Notes under the pieces: generated by a model
The model's input: only the letters and a program-made list of their open reading frames with translations
Database searches by the model: none
Told to the model about the DNA's origin: nothing
Shown: positions 29,801-39,355 of the stretch, in pieces
How the letters are laid out: every line of letters begins with the position of its first letter
Position numbering within the stretch: position 1 is the stretch's first letter
Source of the DNA: Ypsolopha sequella
Taxonomy: Eukaryota; Arthropoda; Insecta; Lepidoptera; Ypsolophidae
DNA length: 64,000 bases
Direction: 5' to 3'
Assembly: GCA_934047225.1 (NCBI GenBank)
Contig: OW204005.1
Location: 20,344,396 to 20,408,395 of the forward strand
Position numbers and translations under genes: made by a program

Positions 29801-32800
29801 GAGAAATTCACGAAAAAAAATGACAAAATTCAATTTATCATCGACAATACGGACCCCTAGGTACGCGAGTCTGACTCGCACTTGGCTGGTTTTTTTTAAT
29901 TATAAGCCGTATTTTTTAAGCTTTTTTGATATATAAAAAATCAAATAGTTTTCGTTTCGTAAACAAGCATTCGTGTCCCAATGTCTCACATTATGTTATA
30001 GTTGCACAAAATACTATTATTTTTACAGCTGGCAGCATGGCATACGTATAGCATCTTCACAAAGCCGTTATACACGCAGTATCAGGGTGAAAAGCACTGT
30101 TCATGGTTCACCACTTGCCCTGAAGATTTTGTTGCGTTCATTTACTGTCCTGAAACGGATATTCCCGAGGTGTGTGTGTTTTTTTTTTATATACAACGTG
30201 TAACAGAAAGGTGTAACCATATTTGAAGAGATTATTCAGTCAATGGTATAAAACAACTTTTACTATGGAGCCAACCCTGAAATCGCAAAATAAAATCTGC
30301 CCTTCCATACATTTCGGCCGAGCGACATTGCATTTTTTTATGAAATAGTACAATTTTTTTTCTTGATACACGTTTTGTTCTATAGCAAAAGTTGTTCTAT
30401 ACCATTGACTGAGTAAGCTCTTCAAATATTGTTACACCTTTCTGTTACACCCTGTATATTGTAATGTTATCATTTCATACCGTAAACTCAAGCCACTAAG
30501 TACTTCATCTATGAGAGAATATCTCTAATTTTTCAGTTATTATACCAAATAGTAGTTTATGCTACAAGGGCGCAAAGGAATAAATTACGAGGACAATTTA
30601 AAACACGAGCGTAGCGAGTGTTTTAAACGTAACCGAGTAATTTATTGCTCTTACGCCCGTGTATCATACTACGTTTTTCAATGCATAGTGTGAGGAAATG
30701 AAAACAAATATAATTTTGTGAACTTTAAATTGTAATTGGCTCAAAAAGACTGTATCCAGAGCCGTTAAACAGTGGAAAAAAAAGTATAACATCTATGGTA
30801 GACAGGAAAGGCTGCAGGTTAGCCAACCATTGCAAACAAATAAAAAAAAAATAATAATAAAAGCCCTAGGGCAAAATAATCGACTTTCTGTTCGGTTTTG
30901 ATGCATAAAAAGTGGGCCTTTACGAGCACATGCATTGAAAATTTTATAGCACAGTGTGACCTAAACTTTTTCGTGCCTTAAGTAAAGTGCGTTTCACAAA
31001 ATAATACCTATGCCGTAATGTTGACACCAAAGACTTCTAAACGAGATGATTGGATAAAACAAAATTGTATGTCTATGGATTGGATGAAATTGCTGCTACC
31101 AACATAACAGCATAGGTACTATTCTATGAAACGCACTCTAGTCCATTATTGCACGGCGCTTATCCTCGCTACGCTCGGACGTTAACTCACGCCCCGTGCC
31201 GTAATATACTACTTAAGTCACGTGTATCGTAATGTACTATTTATTTATTTTATTGTCAATATAAACATGTATGTTATGTTTCTACTCAGTTATACCTACA
31301 TTATTTTCGTATATAGCACCTTCGCACCTTAGAATAGTTCATAATTTTTGCCACCTACCCCCCATGCAGTGTGAAGTATAATAGATGATTAACAGTTACT
31401 TGTATCTAAATTAAAACCGAAACACAGGCATTACCTACATAACCTTTAAATGAAAACGGCATCTTATTATTATTATTATATTATATAAGTATATCCATGC
31501 ATATTATTATTTTTATATCCATACACATACTTATACCACATAGATTTCAGCACATACACTACACACGCACACAAACCCTCACACACCCTCTCAAACACAT
31601 ACACCCTTTTTCCTACTAACAAAAGCACAAAAATAATGTAACAAGGGAAGAACGGTCCCTCCTAATACAGATTATTGTTAGCTTAAAAGGAGGGTCCAAA
31701 GAATTGTAAAAATTACTTGTGTATAAATAAAAATTTTGTATTTGTATTTCGTATATTCAGTGTCATTATATCCATGAATTTGTGGATATATTAATAATTT
31801 GCAATATTCCGCTAAACACTCTTACCATGCTATTCAAAATGCAGACTCAAGCACCACCCGCCCTCCCGCATAAAACATGCACAAGCAAAGCAAGCAGTAC
31901 GAGCACAAAATAAAGCAATTTTAATTAACAAGCAAGAAAACTTATCGACACGTGTTTCACCTCTAAACGAGGCATCCTCGGGATGTGTTGTCCGCCCGAC
32001 CGCTCGACAGCATTTTGTGTATAAAAGGTGAGTTCCAGTCGGCTTGAGTCTGCATTTTGAATAGCATGGTAAGAGTGTTTATCGGAATATTGCAAATTAT
32101 TAATATATCCACAAATTCATGATAGACTTCCGCAAAGTAACGCCTTTTTCAATATTTTTTTTTTCATTATATCCAATAAACTTACAATAAGTTTGTAACT
32201 TTCAGTCAGAGGACTGCAACAGAGACCACTTAGTGATACGGCGGAGCAGAGAATCGTTTGCTCGTCGGTACTGCGGAGAACAAAACATCGCAACCTTCTC
32301 ACTGGGCCCTCAATTGAGCGTCGGTAAGGCATTTAAGGCCCTTACTATTGCCAAATGGGTACATTCTAAAGCCTACTCCTCGTTTATGGCCAAACCAAAA
32401 ATAATGAAAAAATGTATTATGAATAATCAACTCTTAGACAACATATGCAACAGTTTTCTTTTTCATACCACCAAAACTTCTACATGAATATTTTTTTTTT
32501 ACTCAATGGTGTTTTTTGACCTCAAATTCCCTACTGCTCCTGAGTTGCTTGGCCGATTGAATTCATCTATGCTTTGATAAATAGATAAACTTTATAGCTA
32601 TAAACATAACATAAGATTATTCAATCGAGTAATCACGTCCAAGTGAAAAGTATAATTTTCTCCTATTCCGCCCTCTCAAGGACGCAGCGAGCGTCGTAAC
32701 AGCCACTATGCATTGCGCGCTGATATGAACGTTATTTCAATGTCGTTTCCGTCGATATTTGTAGTGACAAATACCGAGCTGCTAATTTGGCGATAGTAAT

Positions 32801-35800
32801 CGCCTTAAGGGTGCATATAAAGTCAGACTGAGCACCTCATTTCGCATCAATCAGAACTGAACTCTTGACGTATACTTTTAGTTTAAGGCGATATGCGAAA
32901 AAAATATGGGTGTTTATTTTCTGTGTATTTCATGAAATACGCGGAAAATTTTAATAAATTTCTGGTATATGCATTTTGACTATATAATCTACGGTTTTGA
33001 AATTGGAAAACACGTTTGGATAAATTTTCCTCGATAGAAATAATTGTTGAAATGAGTTATGGGCCTTCAATTGAGCATCGGTAAGGCATTTAAGGCTGCA
33101 TATAAAGTCAGATTGAGCACCTCATGTAGCATCAATCAGAACTGAACTCTATGACGTTTAAAACAGCACGCTCTGAGCCGAGACCAATACATCACAACCT
33201 TCTCACTGGGCCCTCAATTGAGCGTCGTCGCCGTTGGTAAGGAATTTAAGGGTGCATATAAAGTCAGATTGAGCACCTCATTTAGCATAAATCCAAACTG
33301 AACTATATTATAATGTTTCCTTTTAGTTCTAAACCGTGGCTATTACGACCACTAAGCATGCGGTCACGAAAAACTGAGATTTTATTTAATAACGCGGCTT
33401 CCAGATGGAGTCATTAAAATATTCTAAGATTGACCGACGGGGTTATTTGTTTACCTATAAATTTCAAGGTTGTATTATTTAAGGAAGGCTCTTCAATACT
33501 CGAAAAACATATAATTTAGAGGTAGCTTCTTATTTTTAGGATTTCGTAGTACCTAAAAGGTACAAAAGGAACCTTTATGGTGAGATTCCGTTGTCCGTCC
33601 GTCCGTCCGTCCGTATGCCACAGACGCATAACTTTAGTAACGTTAAAGATAAAGACATGAAATTTGATACAAAAATAGAATTAATTTGTCCCAATATCAC
33701 GGTATAAAAAAATTTGAAAAGTTTGAAATTGTTCAAAACAAAAGTGAAAAAAATAAAAAATATTATCCTAAAAATACAATATTAATATCAAATTATATAT
33801 ATTGAAAAATTGATTGTAAAAATATATATTTCTTTTATATTTACTAGCACTGGTTTCGAGAAATCTTTAAAAAACCACAAAAATATGTATGCCACCCCCC
33901 TAATCTCCAAAACTGGTGGACCGAAAAAATGAAAAAAATCATGGTATGTGTTTACGTAAAGATTACAAGAAAAATAATGCGGTTGAGAAATTCACGAAAA
34001 AAAATTACAAAATTAAATTTATCATCCACAATACAATCTACAATACTTCGCCTGTATTTTTTTATTTCGATTGAACTTAAAGCTCTTGCGTATTTTCCAA
34101 GACATAAATACCACAAGTATAGTCTTTTATCCATATTATTTTTATTAAATCGATTAACCAAGTGACGCAATGTGAAATGGTCATTTGAAGTTGTGCAGTT
34201 GACCTTATACGGACCCTTAAGAGGCAGGTAGCGGCCAACGACCTTGAGTCGACCTGTGTTGGTACAAACACCGACAGAAACTATATTGAAATAACATTCA
34301 TAATCAGCGCGCACTGCATCGTCGCTGGGTCTCCGGATAGCGCAAAATAGGAGAAAATATGTAATACTTTTCACATGGACGCGATCGACGGAAAAAACTT
34401 CCTGCAATAATTTTATCAAGCAATACTTTCCTTGTATTTGAGTGCAAGAAACATACAAATTACAATTTGTGGTTTCAAAGAAATTACAAATTTTAGTCTA
34501 AAAACAGTTTGACTTTACACAATATTTTCATGCTGTTTCTTATACGCGAGAATAATTTCCTACTATAAAGTTATTATTTATAGTTTAAATAATTAATTTT
34601 AGTTTTAGTGCTGTCAAAATTAATTTTCGTCGATACAAAATAGTCCTTAAGGGTTAGGATTAGAAGCTAAATTTCTTTGGGAAATTTTAAGCTTTGACAG
34701 CACTAAAACTAAAATTAAAGCCTTCAGAAATTTGCTTTATTGTTTTCATAAATTTTAAACATACCGTTTAAGGCGATATGTAAAAAAATAGAGGTGCTTC
34801 TTTTTTGTGTATTTCGTGAAATACACGGAACATTTTAATAAGTTTCTAGTATATATGTATTTTGACTATATAATCTAGGGTTTTGAATTTGGAAAACATT
34901 ATTGGATAAATTTTCCTCGATAGAAATAATTGTTGAAATGAGGTCTTCAAATACACTTTTTCTCCTCGTTTGACGAGTAGGAACCATATACAGAACTCAA
35001 ACGTATTTTATTAGGTGTGTTTCAACGATATCTAGAGATTTGATATATGAAATTTTGCTAGCTATTTTAGTTTTTTATATAAAAAATATAAAACTAACAT
35101 TTTAACTTTCGCCCTGAATCGGCCCCTCTCGCACTGAGCGTGTTTTCGCTTGGAGTGACAGTGACAAAAATAAAATTCGCATAACCTCTTAAGAGAAATA
35201 ACTTTATATTATCAGTAATTATCAGATGACGCTAGGAAGAGGCGCCTGGCACAACTTCAAAAGACCATTTTACATTTTTCTTCTTTTCGTGTCGATGGTT
35301 CCTTTACAAAATCGCCTTTTTTAAAATCGCCTCCTTTAAAAAAAAAAAATGTACGCAGCCACATCCACAGCATATGCCGAGGCCTTCCATAGGTCATTCC
35401 ACGTACAGGTGTTGGGGCACGCTGGGCACGAGAGCAAATGAGTCATGTTCTGCGAAGGAGCACCGCACTCACACTGCGTGTGAGATGCGTTTACCATGCC
35501 CCATCTGCTGAAGGTCTCTTTACGGCACCCAACCTGCGCTTGAAGTCGGTTGACAGACTTCCAGGTTGACCACGGCAGCTTGTTTCCTGCAGGAGGACAT
35601 TCTTTCGGGATGGTAAAGTTGTCCGGAGGTGCGTGTTTTTCTTGCCACAGTTTAAGCCTTAATTCGGAAGGGGTGGATGACAGGGGTCTCGTACAGCGTA
35701 AATAGTAGATTATACACTAAGGGAATAAATCTTACGTCACGGGCGGCATATTGAACCCTGAGCGTAACGAGGGACTCTAGAGTTAACTCCTGAGCGTAGC

Positions 35801-36701
35801 ACTTGCATTCAATATATGTACACGAAAAATTTCTTCGCTGATTCGTAAGAAAAGAAGGCATGAACATAAATATTATTTTATAATGGGTGGCGCAAAAGTA
35901 ATGTCATAATTTGAATTGGCTGCCATTTTGTAATAAATGAAAAAATAAGACCTCTGTTTTCATAAAAAGTTTATTTGAAAGTGTCAAATTGATGACTTTA
36001 CTTGGAAAAAATGATATCGCTCAAATGGCCACCTCCCGAGTTGATGCATAATTGCTCTCGTTTTACGGCATTTTGAATTGTTGCTCGCAAAACATCTGGC
36101 TATCTGGCACCAAATTGGCGATTTCTTCTTGAACGTTATCTTTCAAGACTTGCAAGGATCGTGGTTTGTTGTAGTAAACGCGAGATTTTAAGAAGCCTCG
36201 AATGAAGAAGTCTAGTGCTGTTAGATCTGGCGATCTGGACGGCCAGTTTAAATCGCCAAAACGAGAGATCAAAATTTGTTAAATAAGCAGTAACAATAAT
36301 TCCACGTTCTTGAGGTGTGTATCGCTCCATGACTTGTTGGCGATTAATTCTCTATATATTCTACATTATAATTGTCAAAGCACGATGACATTTGGTGCCA
36401 TCTGCAAAAATGGCAGCCAATTCAAATTATGACATTACTTTTGCGCCACCTTGTACATATCTACACGCTTGTATCTAGGGGTAGGCAGATAATAATAGAT
36501 CTCCATCGATACTGAACAGAACTCCATCTACAATCACGAGAACCATTTCCATCCAGAAATTTTCCAAAATTTCATTCCAAACTAAGCCTTCGCTAAAATT
36601 AATGAAGTTTGTATAATTTTCAGAGTTACTGGTACCACCGGACACAATAGGAGGCCGGTTCTTCTGCCAGATTACATGTATTTCTCAAGATTTGATTTCC
36701 G
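26797..36701 (+). CDS. Secreted CUB-domain protein gene, exons 26797-26886, 30029-30169, 32206-32323, 36624-~36701
   Basis: The joined exons (phases 0, 0, 1) encode a signal peptide, a short N-terminal linker and a CUB-like beta-sandwich of about 115 residues. Visible are the first conserved cysteine in KHCSWF, the DCNRDHLVI strand, RRYCGE and a late GGRFFCQITC. CUB domains are extracellular binding modules. In insects this order, with GGRF-x-C near the end, is known before trypsin-like domains in secreted serine proteases. I found no trypsin domain in the remaining + strand before 39113, so the gene is either CUB-only, truncated, or continues in exons I cannot see. MITEs, a Penelope-like fragment and other repeats occupy the introns. 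Confidence 0.55.
26975..27215 (+). mobile_element. Fragment of a ribozyme-bearing repeat (Penelope-like terminal region?)
   Basis: It shares GGTGTATAAAAGGTGAGTTC, the ribozyme-like core and CTTGAGTCTGCATTTTGAAT with the palindromic element at 31774-32120. Hammerhead motifs in terminal repeats are known from Penelope-like retroelements, which suggests the origin. It lies in intron 1 of the CUB gene. Confidence 0.5.
27043..27077 (+). ncRNA. Hammerhead-ribozyme-like motif (degenerate)
   Basis: Order seen: CCGAGGA, stem II GCCTC-GTTTA-GAGGC, GAAA, a short self-complementary ACACGTGT and GTC. It fits a type I hammerhead with very short stem III, except that CUGANGA has C at the U position. Stem I is weak, so activity is doubtful. 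Confidence 0.45.
27240..27690. repeat. Interspersed repeat Q (GGGTTCCGTA type), copy 1
   Basis: It carries TAGGGTTCCATACC, a (GTCCGT)n tract and, further right, GAGGGTTCCGTACTCAAAAT and AGCGCTACCTACCATTTTAG. Related sequences lie at 33535-33960, 47985-48375 and 51985-52375. The class is unknown to me. Confidence 0.5.
27865..28104. mobile_element. TA-flanked MITE (CAGTCACCCCCGGTTTCTG ends)
   Basis: A 240-bp element with inverted ends (CCCCCGGTTTCTGAAAGGCC and its complement), about 45 bp long, flanked by TA on both sides. It is a mariner-type MITE in intron 1 of the CUB gene. Confidence 0.75.
28188..28795. mobile_element. TA-flanked palindromic MITE (CAGTGTATCCCTCGTACAAG), copy 1
   Basis: A 608-bp element whose ends (CCCTCGTACAAGTGCACATC) are inverted, next to TA. 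The second copy is 56022-56448. The interior is A/T-rich without genes. It is probably a Tc1/mariner derivative. Confidence 0.8.
29134..29573. mobile_element. Palindromic MITE, ~180-bp arms
   Basis: CTGGCAGGCCGCGG at the left and its complement at 29560-29573 start arms that match over about 180 bp (29134-29313 and 29393-29573). The loop contains a GC-rich block. False open frames appear on both strands because the sequence is palindromic. Confidence 0.85.
30029..30169 (+). CDS. Secreted CUB protein, exon 2 (first half of CUB)
   Basis: The acceptor ATTTTTACAG ends at 30028; the donor is GAG|GTGTGT. The 141 bases (47 codons, phase 0 at both ends) contain YTQYQGEKHCSWF, like the C-x-W of a CUB domain, and end in a stretch (CPETDIPE) that fits the turn before the following DC. 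A MITE starts 24 bp after the donor. Confidence 0.6.
30194..30454. mobile_element. TA-flanked MITE (CAACGTGTAACAGAAAGGTG ends)
   Basis: A 261-bp element flanked by TA. Its ends GTGTAACAGAAAGGTGTAAC and complement are inverted over about 70 bp, with TTCAGTCAATGGTATA also repeated inversely. It is mariner-type and lies in intron 2 of the CUB gene. Confidence 0.8.
30560..30955. repeat. Interspersed repeat R, copy 1 (partner 44210-44600)
   Basis: The two copies share about 390 bp in the same orientation with few differences (for example AAAACACGAGCGTAGCGAGT and GGTTTTGATGCATAAAAAGT). The first 100 bp hold an internal palindrome. No protein is coded. Confidence 0.75.
31440..31760 (+). mobile_element. 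LINE 3' UTR with (TTTGTA)n-like tail
   Basis: A CA-rich block, then GGGAAGAACGGTCCCTCCTA and AATAAAAATTTTGTATTTGTATT form a 3' UTR like that of the LINE at 12379-13082, with another tail. No coding part is left. Confidence 0.5.
31774..32120. mobile_element. Palindromic element carrying a hammerhead-like motif
   Basis: The ends ATGAATTTGTGGATATATTA and complement are inverted over about 80 bp and enclose the region shared with 26975-27215, in opposite orientation. It lies 86 bp upstream of CUB exon 3. Confidence 0.7.
31947..31981 (-). ncRNA. Hammerhead-ribozyme-like motif (degenerate), second copy
   Basis: On the - strand: CCGAGGA, stem II CCTC-GTTTA-GAGG, GAAA, ACACGTGT and GTC. It differs from the copy at 27043 by one base (GAGGT instead of GAGGC), which weakens the last pair of stem II. 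The core has the same C for U change. Confidence 0.45.
32206..32323 (+). CDS. Secreted CUB protein, exon 3 (second half of CUB)
   Basis: The acceptor AACTTTCAG ends at 32205; the donor is GTCG|GTAAGG. The 118 bases start in phase 0 with SEDCNRDHLVI, then RRYCGEQ and LGPQLSV, the second half of a CUB domain, and leave one base. Fragments of its 3' end recur downstream at 33059-33092 and 33183-33253. Confidence 0.6.
32637..34385. repeat. Inverted repeats and local duplications in CUB intron 3
   Basis: Bases 32637-32830 and 34190-34385 are diverged inverted copies (AAGTGAAAAGTAT...GCGCGCTGAT...). The segment GGGTGCATATAAAGTCAGA with GAGCACCTCAT occurs three times (32812, 33095, 33250). Two partial copies of the exon 3 end lie between. 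A 168-codon frame on the - strand over 33952-34458 falls in this repeat and is not a gene. Confidence 0.65.
32883..33056 (+). mobile_element. Repeat family X, copy 2 (truncated)
   Basis: It starts TTAAGGCGATATG like the other copies and matches 34768-34940, then stops at AATTGTTGAAATGAG, where the duplicated exon 3 sequence begins. Confidence 0.65.
34595..34716. mobile_element. Short MITE, 122 bp
   Basis: AATTTTAGTTTTAGTGCTGT at the left and its complement at the right give perfect inverted ends of about 24 bp. Nothing is coded. Confidence 0.7.
34768..35192 (+). mobile_element. Repeat family X, copy 3 (complete)
   Basis: A 425-bp copy bounded by TTAA on both sides, with ends AAGGCGATATG and GCATAACCTCTTAA. 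It is the best complete and uninterrupted copy. TTAA flanks are typical of piggyBac-type elements, but no transposase is coded. Confidence 0.75.
35343..35640 (-). pseudogene. LINE reverse transcriptase C-terminus (CECG zinc motif)
   Basis: About 97 codons on the - strand are open without a start codon. They contain CECGAPSQNMTHLLSC, the C-x-C-G...H-x3-C motif near the end of many LINE ORF2 proteins, then NDLWKASAYAVDVAAYI. Both ends are cut; a poly-A-like run lies at 35338. Confidence 0.75.
35886..36450 (-). mobile_element. Internally deleted mariner-like transposon
   Basis: The 565-bp element has inverted ends of about 44 bp (GGTGGCGCAAAAGTAATGTC). Its - strand keeps a transposase start (MERYTPQERG, as in DUF4817-type N-termini) and, in another frame, the transposase end (GDLNWPSRSPDLTALDFF, the motif with the last catalytic acid of mariner-like DDE enzymes). 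The middle is missing, so this is a deletion derivative and a MITE precursor. Confidence 0.8.
36624..36701 (+). CDS. Secreted CUB protein, probable exon 4
   Basis: After the acceptor ATAATTTTCAG, the phase required by exon 3 gives ELLVPPDTIGGRFFCQITC, and GGRF-x-C is the typical end of insect CUB domains. The 3' limit is uncertain: a weak donor GTATTT at 36702 is used here. Without it, the frame runs to TGA at about 36750. Confidence 0.45.
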
Positions 36702-37599
36702 GTATTTTCCGAGCCAAGAGTTTAAATGATCTTCCGGCGGCGTTTTGATTTTGGCAGCTGGAAGAAGGAGAGTTTGAAATGTCAAACTTCTTGGTTCATC
36801 TGCGATCATGGTACTAAATTTTTACACCGATGGACTTATGATGAAAGACAAAGACAAATAAAAATTATTTAATTGATTAATTCAATATTTTATTATTTAC
36901 AAACCTAAATTTTTTCATTGAGACACTATTAAACTTACTTTAAGTGTTTGAGACTACAAAAAAATAAAACACATAATAATAATTATTACCACTTTAAAAA
37001 ACCTTAAGCATATATATATATTATATATAATACGTTTGCAATCAAAGTAATGTTAACGACTACAGGATATTTGAAACGCATGAAAAATAATGCTCTCCAC
37101 AACAAATTAATATTTATTTATTTTACATATGAAATTGCCGTTTTCTACATACAGAGAATTTGAAGGAAACTCATTTTTCTCATTTGTCAGCCGTAAAAAA
37201 ATATTACGAATCTTATCATGGAAATGGATGGCATTTAGGACGAACTGTTTTTGAAGATTTAATTTTTATAATCAAACTGAGAATAAAACAAAATTTTATA
37301 CGTAAATGTAAAACATTGAAAGCAACTTTCAAACAAAAAACAAATAATTGAAATAGCTATTTAATTACAGGAATTATGAACTTATGAATCTATAAAAAAA
37401 TTCGGCAATTTCATAAAGACCTAATATTAAATAGGTTATTTCGCACTATATCGACCGACAATTTTTTCCCCCACTAAGTGGGAGGCAAAAGGAACTTAGC
37501 CCATACGCCTTATGGCTCGCACGGGTGTTTATATTTTGTTACTGCGGGTGAAGGCTGACCTCCCTCCGCGCCTACGGCTTTTTGTATACACTCTAGAGG

Positions 37600-37840
37600 T
37601 AGTAACCTGAATGGCGAAAATCTGTGCATGATGGAACCGAGAACTTTGAAACAGTTCGACTGGAAGTCCTCAACGCTAAACGCTTACACCGCAAGACTCG
37701 CCCCAAGCCCACGTACAACTCGTATAGACAACTGCACTGTATTTCGTATGACAGGATATTTCTGACAAAACTCAGATTTTCCAGCCACATCCGAGCTCAT
37801 GCCAAAAAGCAATAAGGGTCGCCGTCGACGGATACGTCGA
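37600..37840 (+). pseudogene. LINE ORF C-terminus with C2H2-like end
   Basis: A 63-codon frame ends with HCISYDRIF and FSSHIRAHAKK, like the zinc-finger end of endonuclease/RT LINE proteins. An (ATC)n tail follows at about 37847. It is truncated. Confidence 0.55.
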
Positions 37841-38439
37841 GGAGGACATCATCATCAGTAACCTCAAGACTGCGTTGAGTTGGGGTACTCTAATTCGCTT
37901 TTGGAACATATTCAGCCTATTTTCTGGGTGGAGTCACGGTGGTAGGACAAACTGACAGGACAGCGCAAAGAGGCAGGACAGACCAAGAAATTCATAACTT
38001 ATGGGTTGTTGGGACAGACAGACAGATATATTGGGATAAGACCCTCCAGATCATCTTAAAAAATAGAGGATAAAGTGACTTAATACAGATATTGAAAACC
38101 ACAGACTAGGCTGTATTTGTATGGCCGAAATTCCCTTTCCTATTACTAACTATTATTTTTGAGGAAGAGAAATTTTAAAGCTGAAAGTATTAAAATTATA
38201 GTGCAAACGACTACTTTTAAAGAAGATAAATTTTAAACCTAAAAGTTCAAAAAGCTAAAAGAAGATAAATAAAGCTAATTATAGTGCAAACTTTGATATT
38301 AATTTTAAATCTATGTTTTTTGAAGTGGGAACCATTATTATTAAAGTTCATTTATATTAAATATTAAATATGCCTTTATGATTTACGCAGTTCTTTTTTA
38401 TATTATTTTATTATTTGCTCAAATTGTTTGCCGCTTTAC

Positions 38440-38880
38440 CGCTCCGAAAGGCCGTGTTGGCTACTTCTAAGACAGCGTGTGGTGTACAGTGATCGGACAG
38501 ATTTCATTTTAGAGCTGATGCTGGGCTCGACTGTGGAGGTACCACCATCTTACTTGCAGACCCCCTCGAAGTAATTCGGGAGTGACTAAGATGGCAGCTC
38601 ACAGGCAAAAAACCAGGAGGCCCACCATGCCTGGGACCGATGGATGGCGGTATATCCATCCCTAATAACCGGGCCTTATATGGAACAGACTGGTGACGGG
38701 CAGCTGCGTCACTGGTGCGAAGGTTTCGGCACCGCGCTCACCAACCCACCTGCCCACCCTGTGTGAGTATGGGCAATGCTTCCAGGATGACCGCCGGGAG
38801 TGGCAAAGTCCTGGAAAGGCTTATGTCTAGTAGTGGACGAACTAGGCTGATGGATGGATGGATGTGCCCAATATTGATAT
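38440..38880 (+). mobile_element. RTE-type LINE 3' end
   Basis: The sequence GGCAAAGTCCTGGAAAGGCT, TATGTCTAGTAGTGGACGAA and a (GATG)n tail is that of RTE-type LINEs and matches the reverse-oriented copy at 23677. Coding frames are broken. Confidence 0.65.
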
Positions 38881-39112
38881 TGGTGACATATCCTTATGTT
38901 CTGTAGTCACATAGTAAATAAAGTCAAAATAGCAAACAATTTGAATAAACAAACTTTACTATCTGGACGTATCCTTATGTTAATTTGTTATAAATTTTTT
39001 TTCGCAACTGGAATGTGTGATGATGATGATTTGGGTATTTATTTACAACCTTTTTATCCAATGTAATAAATATTTATCGGGCTAGAACACTTTTTTAAAC
39101 ATCCAATCTTCG

Positions 39113-39355
39113 TTATACGAAAACCGGTGCCGGATGCTTCTCCTGCCAATACTCTTGAATCTTCTCTAAACTTTTGCCCTTGGTTTCTGGCACGCAAAGT
39201 AAGGTGTATATGACTCCAAACAGGCCCACGGCCCCGAAGGTATAGAAGACTGCATGAGGACCTACGGCATTTGCTACTGGTGTGTAGAACAGGACTGTCA
39301 TAGAGCTGCAGAAGAAAGAAAAGGCCATAGAAGCGCCAGCCATGCGAGCCCGGAC
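39113..39355 (-). CDS. Sugar transporter exon 7 (C-terminus)
   Basis: Acceptor CTTGCCAACAG, 80 codons and a stop. It encodes TM11-12 and PETKGKSLEKIQ, the C-terminal signature of sugar transporters. Confidence 0.92.
   Translation of the reverse strand, partial: VRARMAGASMAFSFFCSSMTVLFYTPVANAVGPHAVFYTFGAVGLFGVIYTLLCVPETKGKSLEKIQEYWQEKHPAPVFV

Noticed and set aside
33952..34458. 168-codon - strand frame
   Set aside because: It overlaps repeat Q at one end and an inverted repeat whose partner is at 32637-32830; the partner copy is not open in the same way, and no splice or domain evidence was found.
37154..37351. Possible + strand exon after TTCTACATACAG
   Set aside because: The phase would fit the CUB gene, but the product (lysine-rich, no cysteine pattern) does not look like a CUB or trypsin part.
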